From the NCBI RefSeq assembly GCF_005239225.2, contig NC_133289.1:12694889-12758888 (forward strand): a DNA stretch of 64,000 nucleotides, read 5' to 3'. Shown here piece by piece: positions 36,622 to 47,110 of this stretch; position 1 is the first letter of the stretch; each line of letters starts with the position of its first letter. The translations under genes were made by a program, and so were the position numbers. Source of the stretch: Populus alba. Its lineage: Eukaryota; Streptophyta; Magnoliopsida; Malpighiales; Salicaceae. The notes under the pieces were generated by a model. It worked only from the letters and a program-made list of their open reading frames with translations, was not told where the DNA came from and did not search any database.

Positions 36622-37110
36622 GATTTCAGCTCAAAAACCTGGGTTGATGAATTCAAATTATTAATCGTGATGCAAAATGAAAGTAAGATTCACAACCTAA
36701 GGACAAGCTCTAATTATCAGTGAGAGTGGGTAGTTTTTCTATCTAGTCTGAAAGGGTCTCATATCTGCCCAGTGACGTTCTTCGTAAAGAAGTATGGGGG
36801 CGTTGCAAGGAACAGTTAAGACACGTATGCCCACCATTACCAAGCAGGCACTCAGATATGAGTTGGGTGTTTCACGCATTTAAACCCTGACCAATAGTCT
36901 TAGGGTAAATCGCTAATTCCCCACTTAACTTAAAGCTTGTGTGTGCTTTTCAGAATTAAAGCAAGTGATGCATGAGACAATTGTATAGAATGCATGAATA
37001 ATATGAGTAGAATAAAATAAAATAAATACGCAAATAAAAAGGACAGGCATATTAACAATAAACACACAAACACACCAATAAATCAGACAAAACAAAGCTT
37101 AGTCTACAAG
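36622..37110 (-). other. Retrotransposon untranslated leader
   Basis: Between the primer-binding site and the extra ORF lies about 490 bp without ORFs. It is probably the 5' leader of the element's RNA. Confidence 0.6.
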
Positions 37111-37129
37111 ATCCCCAGTGGAGTCGCCA
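37111..37129 (-). other. Primer-binding site of the Tat-type element
   Basis: The minus strand reads TGGCGACTCCACTGGGGAT three bases inside the LTR end. This matches the PBS type I recall for Tat/Ogre elements (tRNA-Arg primed). It fixes the orientation of the element and the inner end of the LTR. Confidence 0.75.
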
Positions 37130-37132
37130 TTC

Positions 37133-39150
37133 TGTCGCACGTGTGCGGCGTCGCGGCGAAAAATGTATTGTTTGTTCCATTTTCTTATCTACAATGTAAA
37201 TCTATCTATATCTATGGGGATACAAGAAAATATTGTCTTTTATGGGTGGAAAATGGAAAGGGAGTCGCCACCTAGTATTTTGGTCACTAGGAACCCTAAC
37301 TGTATGTCTCAAAAGATCGGGTACGGGGACTAGTTGCGTAAAGGGAAGGTATTAGCACCCCAAATACGCCCTACCTAAGGTAAGCTGCATTGTTTTATTG
37401 TCTGATAAAATCTAAGGTATTTTTCGTGTTTTTCTAGTTGTTGGTCTGTCTATGGTTCAAGAAAAATCCTCCTCGGTAAGAAAGGCTTTATCTTATCGGG
37501 TAAAATCCTAACCGTTCTAACGTCCATACCAAAATTTCATTAATAATATTTAGGAATACGTTTTACGTATAAATTCGTAATCCCAAATACTAAAAGAAAA
37601 CAAAAAAAAAAAAGATTTTTGATTTTTTTGAAATATTGGCCTAGTTCTCATGGCTTAAATAAACTGGTTATTAAAGCCAAAATGCATGCTAATACATATA
37701 TTGTTTTGAAAATTTTCTTTGTTGTGTGAAAATATGATGTTATAATATTTATATATATATATTGGAGAGGCTAGGCCGTATGCATGAAAACAAAACCTTT
37801 TTTTTGGAAAATATTTATTTTTTGATGCTTTAACAAAAATCGGGCATTTTAATACTGGGTTTGTATTCTTACGGTATAAAAATACAACCCAATATTAATC
37901 CACTTTGATAAAAATATGCAGAAAAATCAACAACATTTTTAGGGACTTTTTAGAATTTTTTTGAAAGCAAAAAACATTTTTTTATTCTGAAAATCTTTGA
38001 TATTTTGACGAAAACCGGGTATTTTTAACACTGGTTTTGTATCTTTACGGTATAAAATACAAACCAACATTAAACACTTCTGACCAAAAACATGCAGGAA
38101 AATCAACAATATTTTTTTAGATTTTTTGAAATATTTTTTTTTTAGTAGAAAAAATATATATACACAATATACACACATATATATTACAATATACTATAAT
38201 TCATAATATATATATAATAACAAATCGGGTTGGGCCGGCCCAAATGAATGGGCCGAACCCAACCTAGCTAGAATCGGGCCGATCTCGGCCCGCAAGGAGG
38301 ATGGGCCGATCTCGGCCCGCAAGGAGGATGGGCCGATCTCGGCCCAACACAAAAAATTCTTTTGACTGGGCCAGACTCGGTCTGGCCCAAAATAAATAAT
38401 AACAAAACTGGGCCGGAAACCCGGCCCAGTGTAAAAAAACCCACGGGGAAGGGAATTATTTTCCCTTCCCCTACCTCCTGCATGCAGAACGATTCTGCAT
38501 GCAGGAGGATAACAAATATAAAAAATGAAAACGTAGGGGGGGAAAGAAAAAATACCTGGCACGGCGGAGGTGAGGCTGCTGGTCGCACGTACGGGTTGAC
38601 GGTGTTGCAGCGGAGATCGGCGGCTCAGAACGACGGTTCCCCACAGTTCGGGTGTATCCTCTCGGGTCGTGTTCGGTTAACGTTTTCTTTAAACTCTCCC
38701 ACGGCTTCTGTCCTCTTCTCCCTTTTTTTTCAGTTTCGTTTTCTTGAGTTTTAGGTGTTTATTTCTTTAGGTCCACTGTTTCTCTCTCCTTCAGTTTCTC
38801 TCTCTCTCTTGGTTTCGGTCTCCCTTTCTCTCCCGTGCTTCACATCTTTCCTCTTCTTTTATAGGCGGACAAAGGAGCGGGGCTGCATGGGCAGCGTGGG
38901 GAGCAGAACAAGGTGGGTTGAGCTGGGGCAACGTGGGGGGCAGCGCCGGTCGGCTGGTCGGTGAGCGTGGTCGATCACGGCGTGGCCCTCCTGGCTTCGC
39001 ATCGTCCGAGGTGCATGGGCTTGGTCTGTCAGCGCACGCGAGGAGAGAGGGGCACCGCCTGATTAAACAAAGGTTTCGTCCATGCTGCTGCACGTTCGGG
39101 GAGGAAGAAGAAAGGTGAATAGTGCCGTTCAAAACGGCACCGTTCGGTCC

Positions 39151-39181
<31 letters not shown>

Positions 39182-39910
39182 TGAAACGGCGTCGTTTTGG
39201 GGAAAACGCGCCGTTTCATTTAAAAAATGGCGCCAGAATACGCAAAATTTCAACTCAGCCCTCAATTATCTTTTGATTCTTTCAATTACGTCCCTGCCAA
39301 ATTCGGTCCTCGCCCCCATAGTTGGCCGCGTTTTTCATCTTGGTCCTTGGCCTCTGATTTATGCAATTAAGCCCTCAATTGATCAATAAACTCCAATTTC
39401 TTCAATTATGCCCCTGGATCAAATCAAGACAGCTCCCTCTATTTACCCGCATTTTCCAAATTGGTCCCTGGTTTTGGATTTTCACAATTAAGCCCCTAAT
39501 TGGCCATTAAACTTCAATATTTATGCAATTAAGCCCCTGATTTGGCCTAATAAAATTCCAAAAAAAATATTATTTTGGTCCCAGAACTTAAATTTCTTCT
39601 AATTAAAGCCCAAATTGACTTAAAAATCAATTTTTTCTTGTAATCAAAAACCCCTATAAAATCTATAAAATTCAAATTAAGTCCATAAACATCCAAATTT
39701 GGGCTTTTCTCCTCAAAATTCAAATTTTCCTTCTCAACAGGGCTCTCATCCTTCAAGAATATATTGTCAAAAATCCATCTTTGTATTTTTAACCTCCTTG
39801 ACCGATTTTTCTGACCATTTGCTGAGCGCTTCTGCCTCCTGTTATTTTTCTAACCTCCTTTGGCTATTTATTTTATTTCAATTATGGGGACCCAAAAATG
39901 GGTTACAACA
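37133..39910 (-). mobile_element. 5' LTR of a Tat/Ogre-type Ty3 retrotransposon
   Basis: A 2,778-bp LTR on the minus strand begins TGTTGTAACCCATTTTTGGG (39,910 downward) and ends CGACA (37,133). The upstream part has degenerate repeats like 'caattaagcccctaattgg' (39,240-39,560), a T-run of about 30 (39,151-39,180), and a TATA box CCTATAAAAG on the minus strand near 38,856-38,865. Downstream lies GC-rich sequence and the phrase GAGTCGCCACCTAGTATTTT, typical of this lineage. The second LTR is not in the window, so LTR age cannot be estimated. The outer flank is 'aggtg', the expected five-base target copy. Confidence 0.85.
38276..38347 (+). repeat. 27-bp GC-rich tandem repeat inside the LTR
   Basis: About 2.7 units, each starting GGGCCGATCTCGGCCCGCAA. 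The unit is itself palindromic (GGGCCGA / TCGGCCC), so single strands would form strong hairpins. It lies within R-U5 of the LTR. Confidence 0.9.
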
Positions 39911-40735
39911 AGGTGCATGGACATTTCATTCTCAGTTCACAGTGTTACTAGGTTTGGTTTGGTATGTTCAAGGGTGGACCTACAGCATTAGCCGGGGAGC
40001 CATGACATCCCCAAAGTTAGAAAAAGTCTTCATTTTAGAAATCCTAAAAATGCAATATATACTTGAATTTAAGGTTTGTTTCATAAAAATATACAACCCC
40101 CCCCCAAAAAAAAAAAAAAACAAAAACAAAAACAAAAACAAAAACAAAAAAGAAAAATTGTTAATTTTATTTCCAAATGTATACTAATATATTTTATATT
40201 GAACACCCCATACCTAAAATCTAGTTCTGCCCCTGTCCGCATTATGTTTCTTGAATTCATGACGTCTTCACTACTTTTGTCAAACCCTGCCAAAAATATG
40301 GGTATACTAACATGTACAAGGGTTTATCCCTTTTTCATACAAAGCTTGCTTTCAAATCCTAATTTAGTTCAGATGGTTTTGTGCATATGGAAATCATCAT
40401 GGTTCCTATTGGTAGTGAGTCTGCAATGGTCTGATGTAGTTGAAGATAATAGGTTGCAAGGGTATCACATCTGTTTTGTCTGAGCCAATGATTAAGATGT
40501 TAAAAAGGAAATGATATGATTGTGGACTAGCGACCCAATCCTGAATGCTTAAAAATATTATAGGAGCGTGATTCGTTGTAAACACTAAGTTGTTTCCCAC
40601 CATTGCAAAACTTGGTGTTTGTGTTTTTCCTAGAGACAAAATTGTCTTTTCCAATATGATTATTGATGTCATGATGTGATGTCAAATGCTAATTCTGGTC
40701 ACTATTACATGCTAATTTGATGAATATGAAAACAG
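39911..40735 (+). other. Intron-like DNA upstream of the ALFIN-LIKE exon
   Basis: AT-rich sequence with a C9-A14 run and CAAAAA repeats (40,097-40,150). It ends in a good splice acceptor (AACAG|CGAGG at 40,735). No ALFIN-LIKE exon is found between the LTR and this acceptor, so the retrotransposon seems to lie inside an intron of that gene. Confidence 0.55.
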
Positions 40736-40996
40736 CGAGGATCAGAATCTGTCAAGTATTTGAAGGGGCAACCAAAGGATGAGGAGGAAGGACTGGATGA
40801 GGAGGAGGAGGAGGAGCACGGGGATACTCTGTGTGGGGCGTGTGGAGAGAACTATGCTGCAGATGAGTTCTGGATTTGTTGCGACATATGTGAAAAGTGG
40901 TTCCATGGCAAGTGCGTGAAGATCACTCCTGCCAGGGCTGAGCACATCAAGCAGTACAAATGCCCATCATGCAGCAACAAGAGAGCTAGACCTTGA
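40736..40996 (+). CDS. AL5: ALFIN-LIKE PHD-finger protein, last exon only
   Basis: The exon begins in phase after a splice acceptor and encodes 86 residues to the stop at 40,994-40,996. It starts [20 protein letters not shown], runs through an acidic stretch, and contains a complete C4HC3 PHD finger ([20 protein letters not shown], then CEKWFHGKC, then CPSC) ending SNKRARP. In this family the finger binds histone H3 trimethylated at lysine 4 in nuclear chromatin. The full protein is about 250 residues and starts with a conserved N-terminal domain whose exons are not found between 30,058 and 40,735. They may lie in the gap, or the gene may be cut by the retrotransposon. Naming it AL5 rests on synteny with Arabidopsis recalled from memory; the family assignment is firm. 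Confidence 0.85.
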   Translation, partial: RGSESVKYLKGQPKDEEEGLDEEEEEEHGDTLCGACGENYAADEFWICCDICEKWFHGKCVKITPARAEHIKQYKCPSCSNKRARP

Positions 40997-41630
40997 TATT
41001 AATATGGGTGTGGACCCTCACCTCTGCACTCATCTCATGCTCAACTCAGCTAACTCTTTAGCCAGTCAGGTTTTCTATGTTGTGCCATGTTACCACAGCA
41101 TGTATGTATTCAGTACTTTGTTCTTGTGGACATGATGTTATTTTGTGTATTTAGAGTATTTGGTAGCTTAATTCACTGTTGATACCATATTGGGATCTAT
41201 GTAATTTCCCGCGCGTAGGAAATCATATTCTGTGTCATAAAGGAAGAATGTTCTAATCATCCACATCCCCTTGCAAATTTTGGTAAAGCAAGAGTGGCTT
41301 TTTTTTTTTTTTTTTAATTTGAAGTTTAAATTTCAGGGTATGACATTTCGCTTATGTGAAACCATGGTTTTCCTTGCAGGTAAATCAACTAAAGAAGACA
41401 TTATATAGGAATTAAAATGAGAATTCTTATCCCACTGTCGATTCCTTAGCAAACAAAGCATTGAAGTGAGTAGATTTGCCAGATAAGGTCTGCAGCATAA
41501 CAAAGCTCTTTCAAGTATGTGTTCGTCTATATATAGTATGTATGCATGCATGCACTTTTTATTTTTTGAGAAAAAAATAGAAATAAACAATCTGAAAAGG
41601 AAGAAGATCCAGCTTTCAACTTCCCAGAAA
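40997..41630 (+). other. ALFIN-LIKE 3' UTR and downstream spacer
   Basis: The region up to about 41,300 looks like a 3' untranslated region (T-rich, no ORFs). A T-run of about 16 lies at 41,300-41,315. The rest is spacer up to where homology with window base 1 begins. Its copy A counterpart would be upstream of the window. Confidence 0.5.
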
Positions 41631-41642
41631 GCCAGCCATTCA

Positions 41643-41790
41643 TCAATGAAAATTGTAGGGTGATGCAGGCTTCTTTCCAAAGAATGGAATGGTCTCACCA
41701 TCAATCTCCATTGCCAAAGAACCAAAATAATATCTGTCTATTTCATAAAAAGCATGACTAGCAACATTTATTTCTTTCCATCCTTTGTGT
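41643..41790 (-). CDS. Possible terminal exon, copy B
   Basis: Counterpart of 12-159, with the same open stretch and stop and only one or two base differences. It is unrecognised and may be a chance ORF. It is convergent with the ALFIN-LIKE exon at 40,736-40,996. Confidence 0.25.
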
Positions 41791-42499
41791 CTATTGGCAA
41801 TTCAAATTTCTATCCTAAACTGTCTCTCGATTGTGTCATCGACAAACCGAGGTATTTTTCTGTCTTGATGATCGAATTCTTTGATATTATATGTGCAAAC
41901 CTACTACAGAAGACTTGGTTCGAGATTTTAGCAACTGGGTTGACTGTGATAAGTTCGCTAGATTTTCACAGCTCGTGTCTCACCATGATAAGAACTTCAA
42001 TCTTTATAATGGTGCTTGATGATGTGAGCTGTTTGATTCAAATATCTGTTGTAGTTGCAGGAGGTAAAATTGTTGAAATCAGATTTATTAGCAACTTCTT
42101 GCATCCGTAGCATGTCTGCAAGTTGCTCGCTGCTCACATGGGAAAAGAAGATATTTGCATTTCATGGAAAGAGAGAGTATAGCATGTTTTCGCTTCCCCT
42201 ACTGATTAACAGTAAGGACAATGATTCGATTCTGTCAATTTCTTTGTACTTTTTTTTTTAACGAAGTTTTTCCATGTAACTCTTGAGAAATTAATACATG
42301 ATTTTTTTTACATTTTATTTTATTTATGAGTAATTAAATTCTAATCATAACAAATAATTAAAAGACTGTTAATTTGCTATTAGTTTTTGTACTTGGAGTG
42401 GACAATTCATACATTTGATACGACTGCGTTATACATATCGTCGCTCATCAACCCAATTTCATGTTTTTTTCCCTAACCACTGAATTGGGTGTGGGATTG

Positions 42500-44640
42500 G
42501 ATTATGACATAATGGAATATTGAAAAAACATATTGTATGGGATTGGATTATGATAGAATGGGACAATAATAAAGTTAACCCCCATAATTTATTTTCTCAT
42601 ATTTTTCTTCTTATTAAATTATTTTTTCTCTTTTTGCACTCATCACTCTTCTTTTCTATCTTTTAACTCGCTTGATTTTTTTCTCATTTTAACTCAATTG
42701 AAAGAAATTAAAGTCTGGAGGTTAATTTGTAATTTTAAAAAGTTAATTTGGTCAAATTAGAGGTTTAGTTGCATAAATATTGAACTTTGATATGTAATTA
42801 GAGACTTGATTGAAAAAATTCAAAATTAAGGACCAAGTTGAAAAAGATAAGTGATTGTAAGAGCTGAATTTAACAAAATCAAGGGTCAAATTAAAGAAAA
42901 TTAAAAGTTTGATGATCAATTAAGGGTTTAAGTGCACAAATCAAAAACTAAGAACAAAGATTAAAGTGGTGCTAAACTTTGGAGTTGATGATTAAGTTTA
43001 GTAAGGGTGAAATTACATGAAATTAAGAGTTAGAAAAGTAATTATGGTTGCAATTAAAAGTAATTGTAAGAATAGGAACTAAAATGAAATATGTTAGATC
43101 CCAAATTAACAACATCTTATCCCTGATGAGCCATCACTGCATTTCAAATTCTGGGCTGATGGAGTTGACACTTTCAAACAAATAAATATGGAGCTACAAA
43201 CCTTTAAATTGAATAAGGTTTGATCCAAATAAAAGATGTGCACCCTCTTTACCAAGATCAGGTGGTCTTCTACGACAATTACGTCAGAGTTACTTTAACA
43301 AAGCTTTGAAAATGATCAACTCAATCATCAATAAATGTGATACTCATTTCACAACACCACTAATCCTTTTTAGTGTGTTCACACTTCAAGCCTTAACAAC
43401 ATGTTATTATCAAAGGTTGGTCACATTTCTCTCAAGATCAAAAGGCCATAAACAAGCTCCTTGATTTCTAAGTTTGGAAAAACTTCAAAAACAAAGTTTG
43501 TTGCAAAACCACTATTGAAAAACCAGCATAGATATAAAGCTCACAGCTGTGAGATGTACTATAAAACCCTCTCATTTTTATCAAAGAGCTAAGCTTTGAT
43601 CAATCTATATTTGAACCCATTAAAAACCATAGAAAAACTCTATAAATACCCCAACAAAACTCTATAAATACTCGTGGAAAATCATAGCAAGGGAGAGAAA
43701 GAGGAGAGGAAAAGATTGATAAAGGAACTCTAAAGTATGAAAGTTTAAGAGCCTAGCACAAAGATTTCAATAATTTTGAGAGAAAGTAACAAACTTAGAA
43801 AAGAAGAAACTAAAGCACAACAACCATTGTTTGAGCTTGGAAGGTATAAAATATTCATTTATCTTGGTAGATGATGTCCATGAGGCATATTTCTAGCCTG
43901 ATCTTTCATGTTTTATGGTGTTTTTGAATATTTGTTGCATTATATTGCTTTTTGCTTTGATTTTGATTAATGCACAAAATATTATTTTTTTCTTTGTTCG
44001 ATCATGTTTGGAGTTGTTTGTTAATGTTGTTGGATGTTTAGAATATACTTAGATGTTTAGATTAAATGAAATATAGTGATTTGAAAATCTGATAGTAAGT
44101 CTATTTACGTTTTTTTCTAGTTTGTTAGTGTGTGTTCTTGGTTCCTGAGCATGGTTTTTATTCCAAGTGTTTAAAGAGTCAATTTTGAATCAAAATTTGA
44201 TATTCTTATAAGTTGTTTTAAGCTGTCAATTTTGAAATTTAGAACCTTTTGCGTGATTTTGATGTTATTTATTAGTGTTTTTTATTCAAACATGTTTGGT
44301 TATAGTTATGTAACTTGTTTGAATGAAGAAAGCATGTTTTAGAAAATATAAAATGCTAATTTTTGAGGCTTGATAGAGTGTTGGGTTTCTAGGTTCTTGA
44401 ACAACGTTTTTGGAAAGAAAAATTGTTTTAGCTCTATGATTTGAATCAATTTTAGTTCAATTATTTGCACAAAATCCTTTAAACAACTTTATTAATTAAT
44501 AATCTAGCATTTATTTGCATCAATAACATGTTTTTAGTAGGTTTTAATTCTAAGATTTTGGTTTTGAATCGAAACCTATTTTGATAACATTGAGTGATAA
44601 TATAAAATGAAAAATTACACTAACCCTCCCAAAGTTTACT
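42500..44640 (+). repeat. LTR-like repeat, copy B
   Basis: Counterpart of 870-3,000, with the same TATAAATA boxes near 43,643 and 43,665. Differences from copy A are scattered substitutions (about 1%) and small gaps. No coding region. Confidence 0.45.
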
Positions 44641-45532
44641 TGATTTTTCACTTTACCTCCATTGTTTCAGAAATTATAGTTTGCATCATTGGTAAACAAA
44701 AAATTTAAAATAAAATAAAAATATAAATCTACCGTCATAATGTAATATAACACAAAAAAAAACAAATCTCCCTTATTTTCCCCCTCCCTTCTTCTCTTCT
44801 CTCTTCATCTATTCTTTCCCTCAAAACATCAGCAATCAACAATCAAAATTCATGCCTAAATCTCATTGAAACTAATAGTATATTTTGTTAATCAAAAGAT
44901 AGAAATTGCATACAAATTCCTTGACAAAAATACGAGTATAATTTGTTCTTCTCTATTTTTGGGTTCGCTAGATAGGAAAACCAAAACACCCAATGAAGCC
45001 ATGATTTCATAAAAGGTCTATTCTTGTAAGCCCAATAGAAGAAGAGGAGGAGGAGGAGGAGGAAAGTAGTGGGCTTGAATTGGGTTTCACAAATTGGCAA
45101 AGAATTTCTTCTTCTTCCTTGAATTTGTTTTTATTTTCTTGAAGCGAAAAAGCGATATTGCTAAATCAAGATCGTTAGTTTTTTAAACTGCAGGCGTAAG
45201 AGATTAAATGCATTGCAAGGACCTTTGCTTCTTATTATGGAACCAATAAGATTTCTGTGGATTACTTTTAAATCCCATGCATCTTATGTTTTTTTTTTTC
45301 TGGAGATGTTGATGTTTAAATTTTTTCCTGTCTGGTTCAGTTGCTTAGCCATAACACGTGCAAGAAACGTTGGCCACGGATATAAATGGTCTTGTTTTTG
45401 CTTTAGCTCGTATGACGATCCCCGATTCAATAGCAGCAGCTGTTTGCATACTATGTTGTACGAGGAAGCAACAATTTCACTTCATTCAATCTAGGAAAAC
45501 TGAGAAGAAAGTAAACAACCTCATACCTTCAA

Positions 45533-46541
45533 ACGTGACCAATGGCAGAAAATTAGATGACTTCGATGATTCCTCTGGAAGTGGAGGAAATAGGCCAGCT
45601 GCAAAGGGGCAGTAGGAAGCTATCAAAAGATCTGGTGTTCTTCCTCCACTGCATAATCTTTGTATTTGTCTGGGAACGATCATCCAAATTCATCACCTGG
45701 AAGGATAAAAGGAAATGAATATTTTAGAAGCTATTTAAGTTTAAGAAAACTGAGCAAAAGAAAAAATAAAGATAAATTGTTTTACTTCCCCTGCGTAGTG
45801 AGATATGGTAAAGCTAGTACGAGAAAGCTTAGGCTTGATTATAATAAAAAATGAATAAACTTTAGTTTTGATAGAATTCTGCAAGCTTCATAAAATGTAT
45901 GAGCAGTGATGTATCAAGTAGAATAAAAAGCTAGCTGCATAACAGGATTTAGGAAACATGCTGTAAGAAGCCATTATAAGTACATAAGTCTCCAGCCAAG
46001 CAATTTTTTTCAATTCATGCAAATGTGAGTATACAAACTGCACAGTATAACCAAACATGAATAGAATTTAGTTTTGATGGAATTCTGCAAGCTCCATAAA
46101 ATGTATGAGCAGTGATGTATCAAGTAGGAAAAAAAAAAAAAAAAAAAAACTAGCTGCATACCTGGAGATTCATCGAGAAGTGCTATGATACCCCAGGTTT
46201 CTGCAAACGATTGAACAAGCAGTTAAAACTATGAGAGACCACGAAATAGGGAGTTGGACGATTCATATACGGATGAGAGAGAATATACTGCAATAGGACA
46301 CAGAACTGCTGTTCTAGTTTTTCATTTGTAAAGTTGATACAGAACTGCTCAAAACTACATAATGTGGCAGTCAGCTGTGCGTGCATGTACAAATACTACT
46401 ACATAGCAAATAATATTTAAGGCTAAAGGCTCACCTGTTGAAATTGAAACTTAGAAAACCCTATACATCAAGAACTCCAATTAAAGATGGAGTTTGGATC
46501 TTGCCCAATAGAATTGTTAATTTCATCGACAAGTTTCTCGT
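45533..46541 (-). pseudogene. Myosin XI motor-domain pseudogene (copy B)
   Basis: Same relic as 3,832-5,040. The remnants at 46,541-46,437, about 46,355-46,300, 46,203-46,165 and 45,642-45,533 keep the same order and the same disabling lesions. The EEINWSY exon present in copy A is deleted here. About 112 bp (45,366-45,477) and about 200 bp (45,940-46,130) missing from copy A are retained, the latter bounded by an imperfect direct repeat. Neither copy can encode a motor. Confidence 0.85.
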
Positions 46542-47110
46542 TGTCTATTCATATAACAGATGTAACTAGTGAGAAAACATTACAGAGAGCTATGTGGAAA
46601 TCAAAGCACTCCAACACAGTTTTCTTGGTTTTTTGACAAACAAAGACGAGTAAAAGAGCATGGCAAAAAGCATTTTGAATGCTTTGTTCATCAAGGTTCA
46701 GAATAGCTGCATCATGCTTGCAGGTAAAATAAGTTAAAACAACACTTTCTTCAACAGAACATAAATTACGATGCACAAAGGCATGATTAATGACCCTACA
46801 AATTTATAAATGAGGAATACAGATACAGCAAAACAATCCGTAAAGTTTATCTTGCATTGCATGACTAACGCTGGTTGACCACACCTAAAGTAAATACAAG
46901 TACTCGAGCAGAATACATGGATCTCATATAGACTCAAGGGCCATTTCAGTAAACTGTGTGCACTAAGGAAAACAACTCGATTCCAAGGATTTATATATTC
47001 ATATGGTTCAACATGAATCCCCTGGGTATTGTACCAAATCAGGATGAGATTTCCACAATTTCCAACGCCAATGGTGAGGTGAACCCCTTTGAACAGACTT
47101 CAATACATGC

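Noticed and set aside
38194..39276. ORFs on both strands in the GC-rich stretch 38,194-39,276
   Set aside because: They lie inside the retrotransposon LTR, where GC-rich and simple repeats give long open frames. No domain is seen.
40081..40293. Minus-strand ORF with a phenylalanine-cysteine run at 40,081-40,293
   Set aside because: It is produced by CAAAAA repeats in intron-like DNA.
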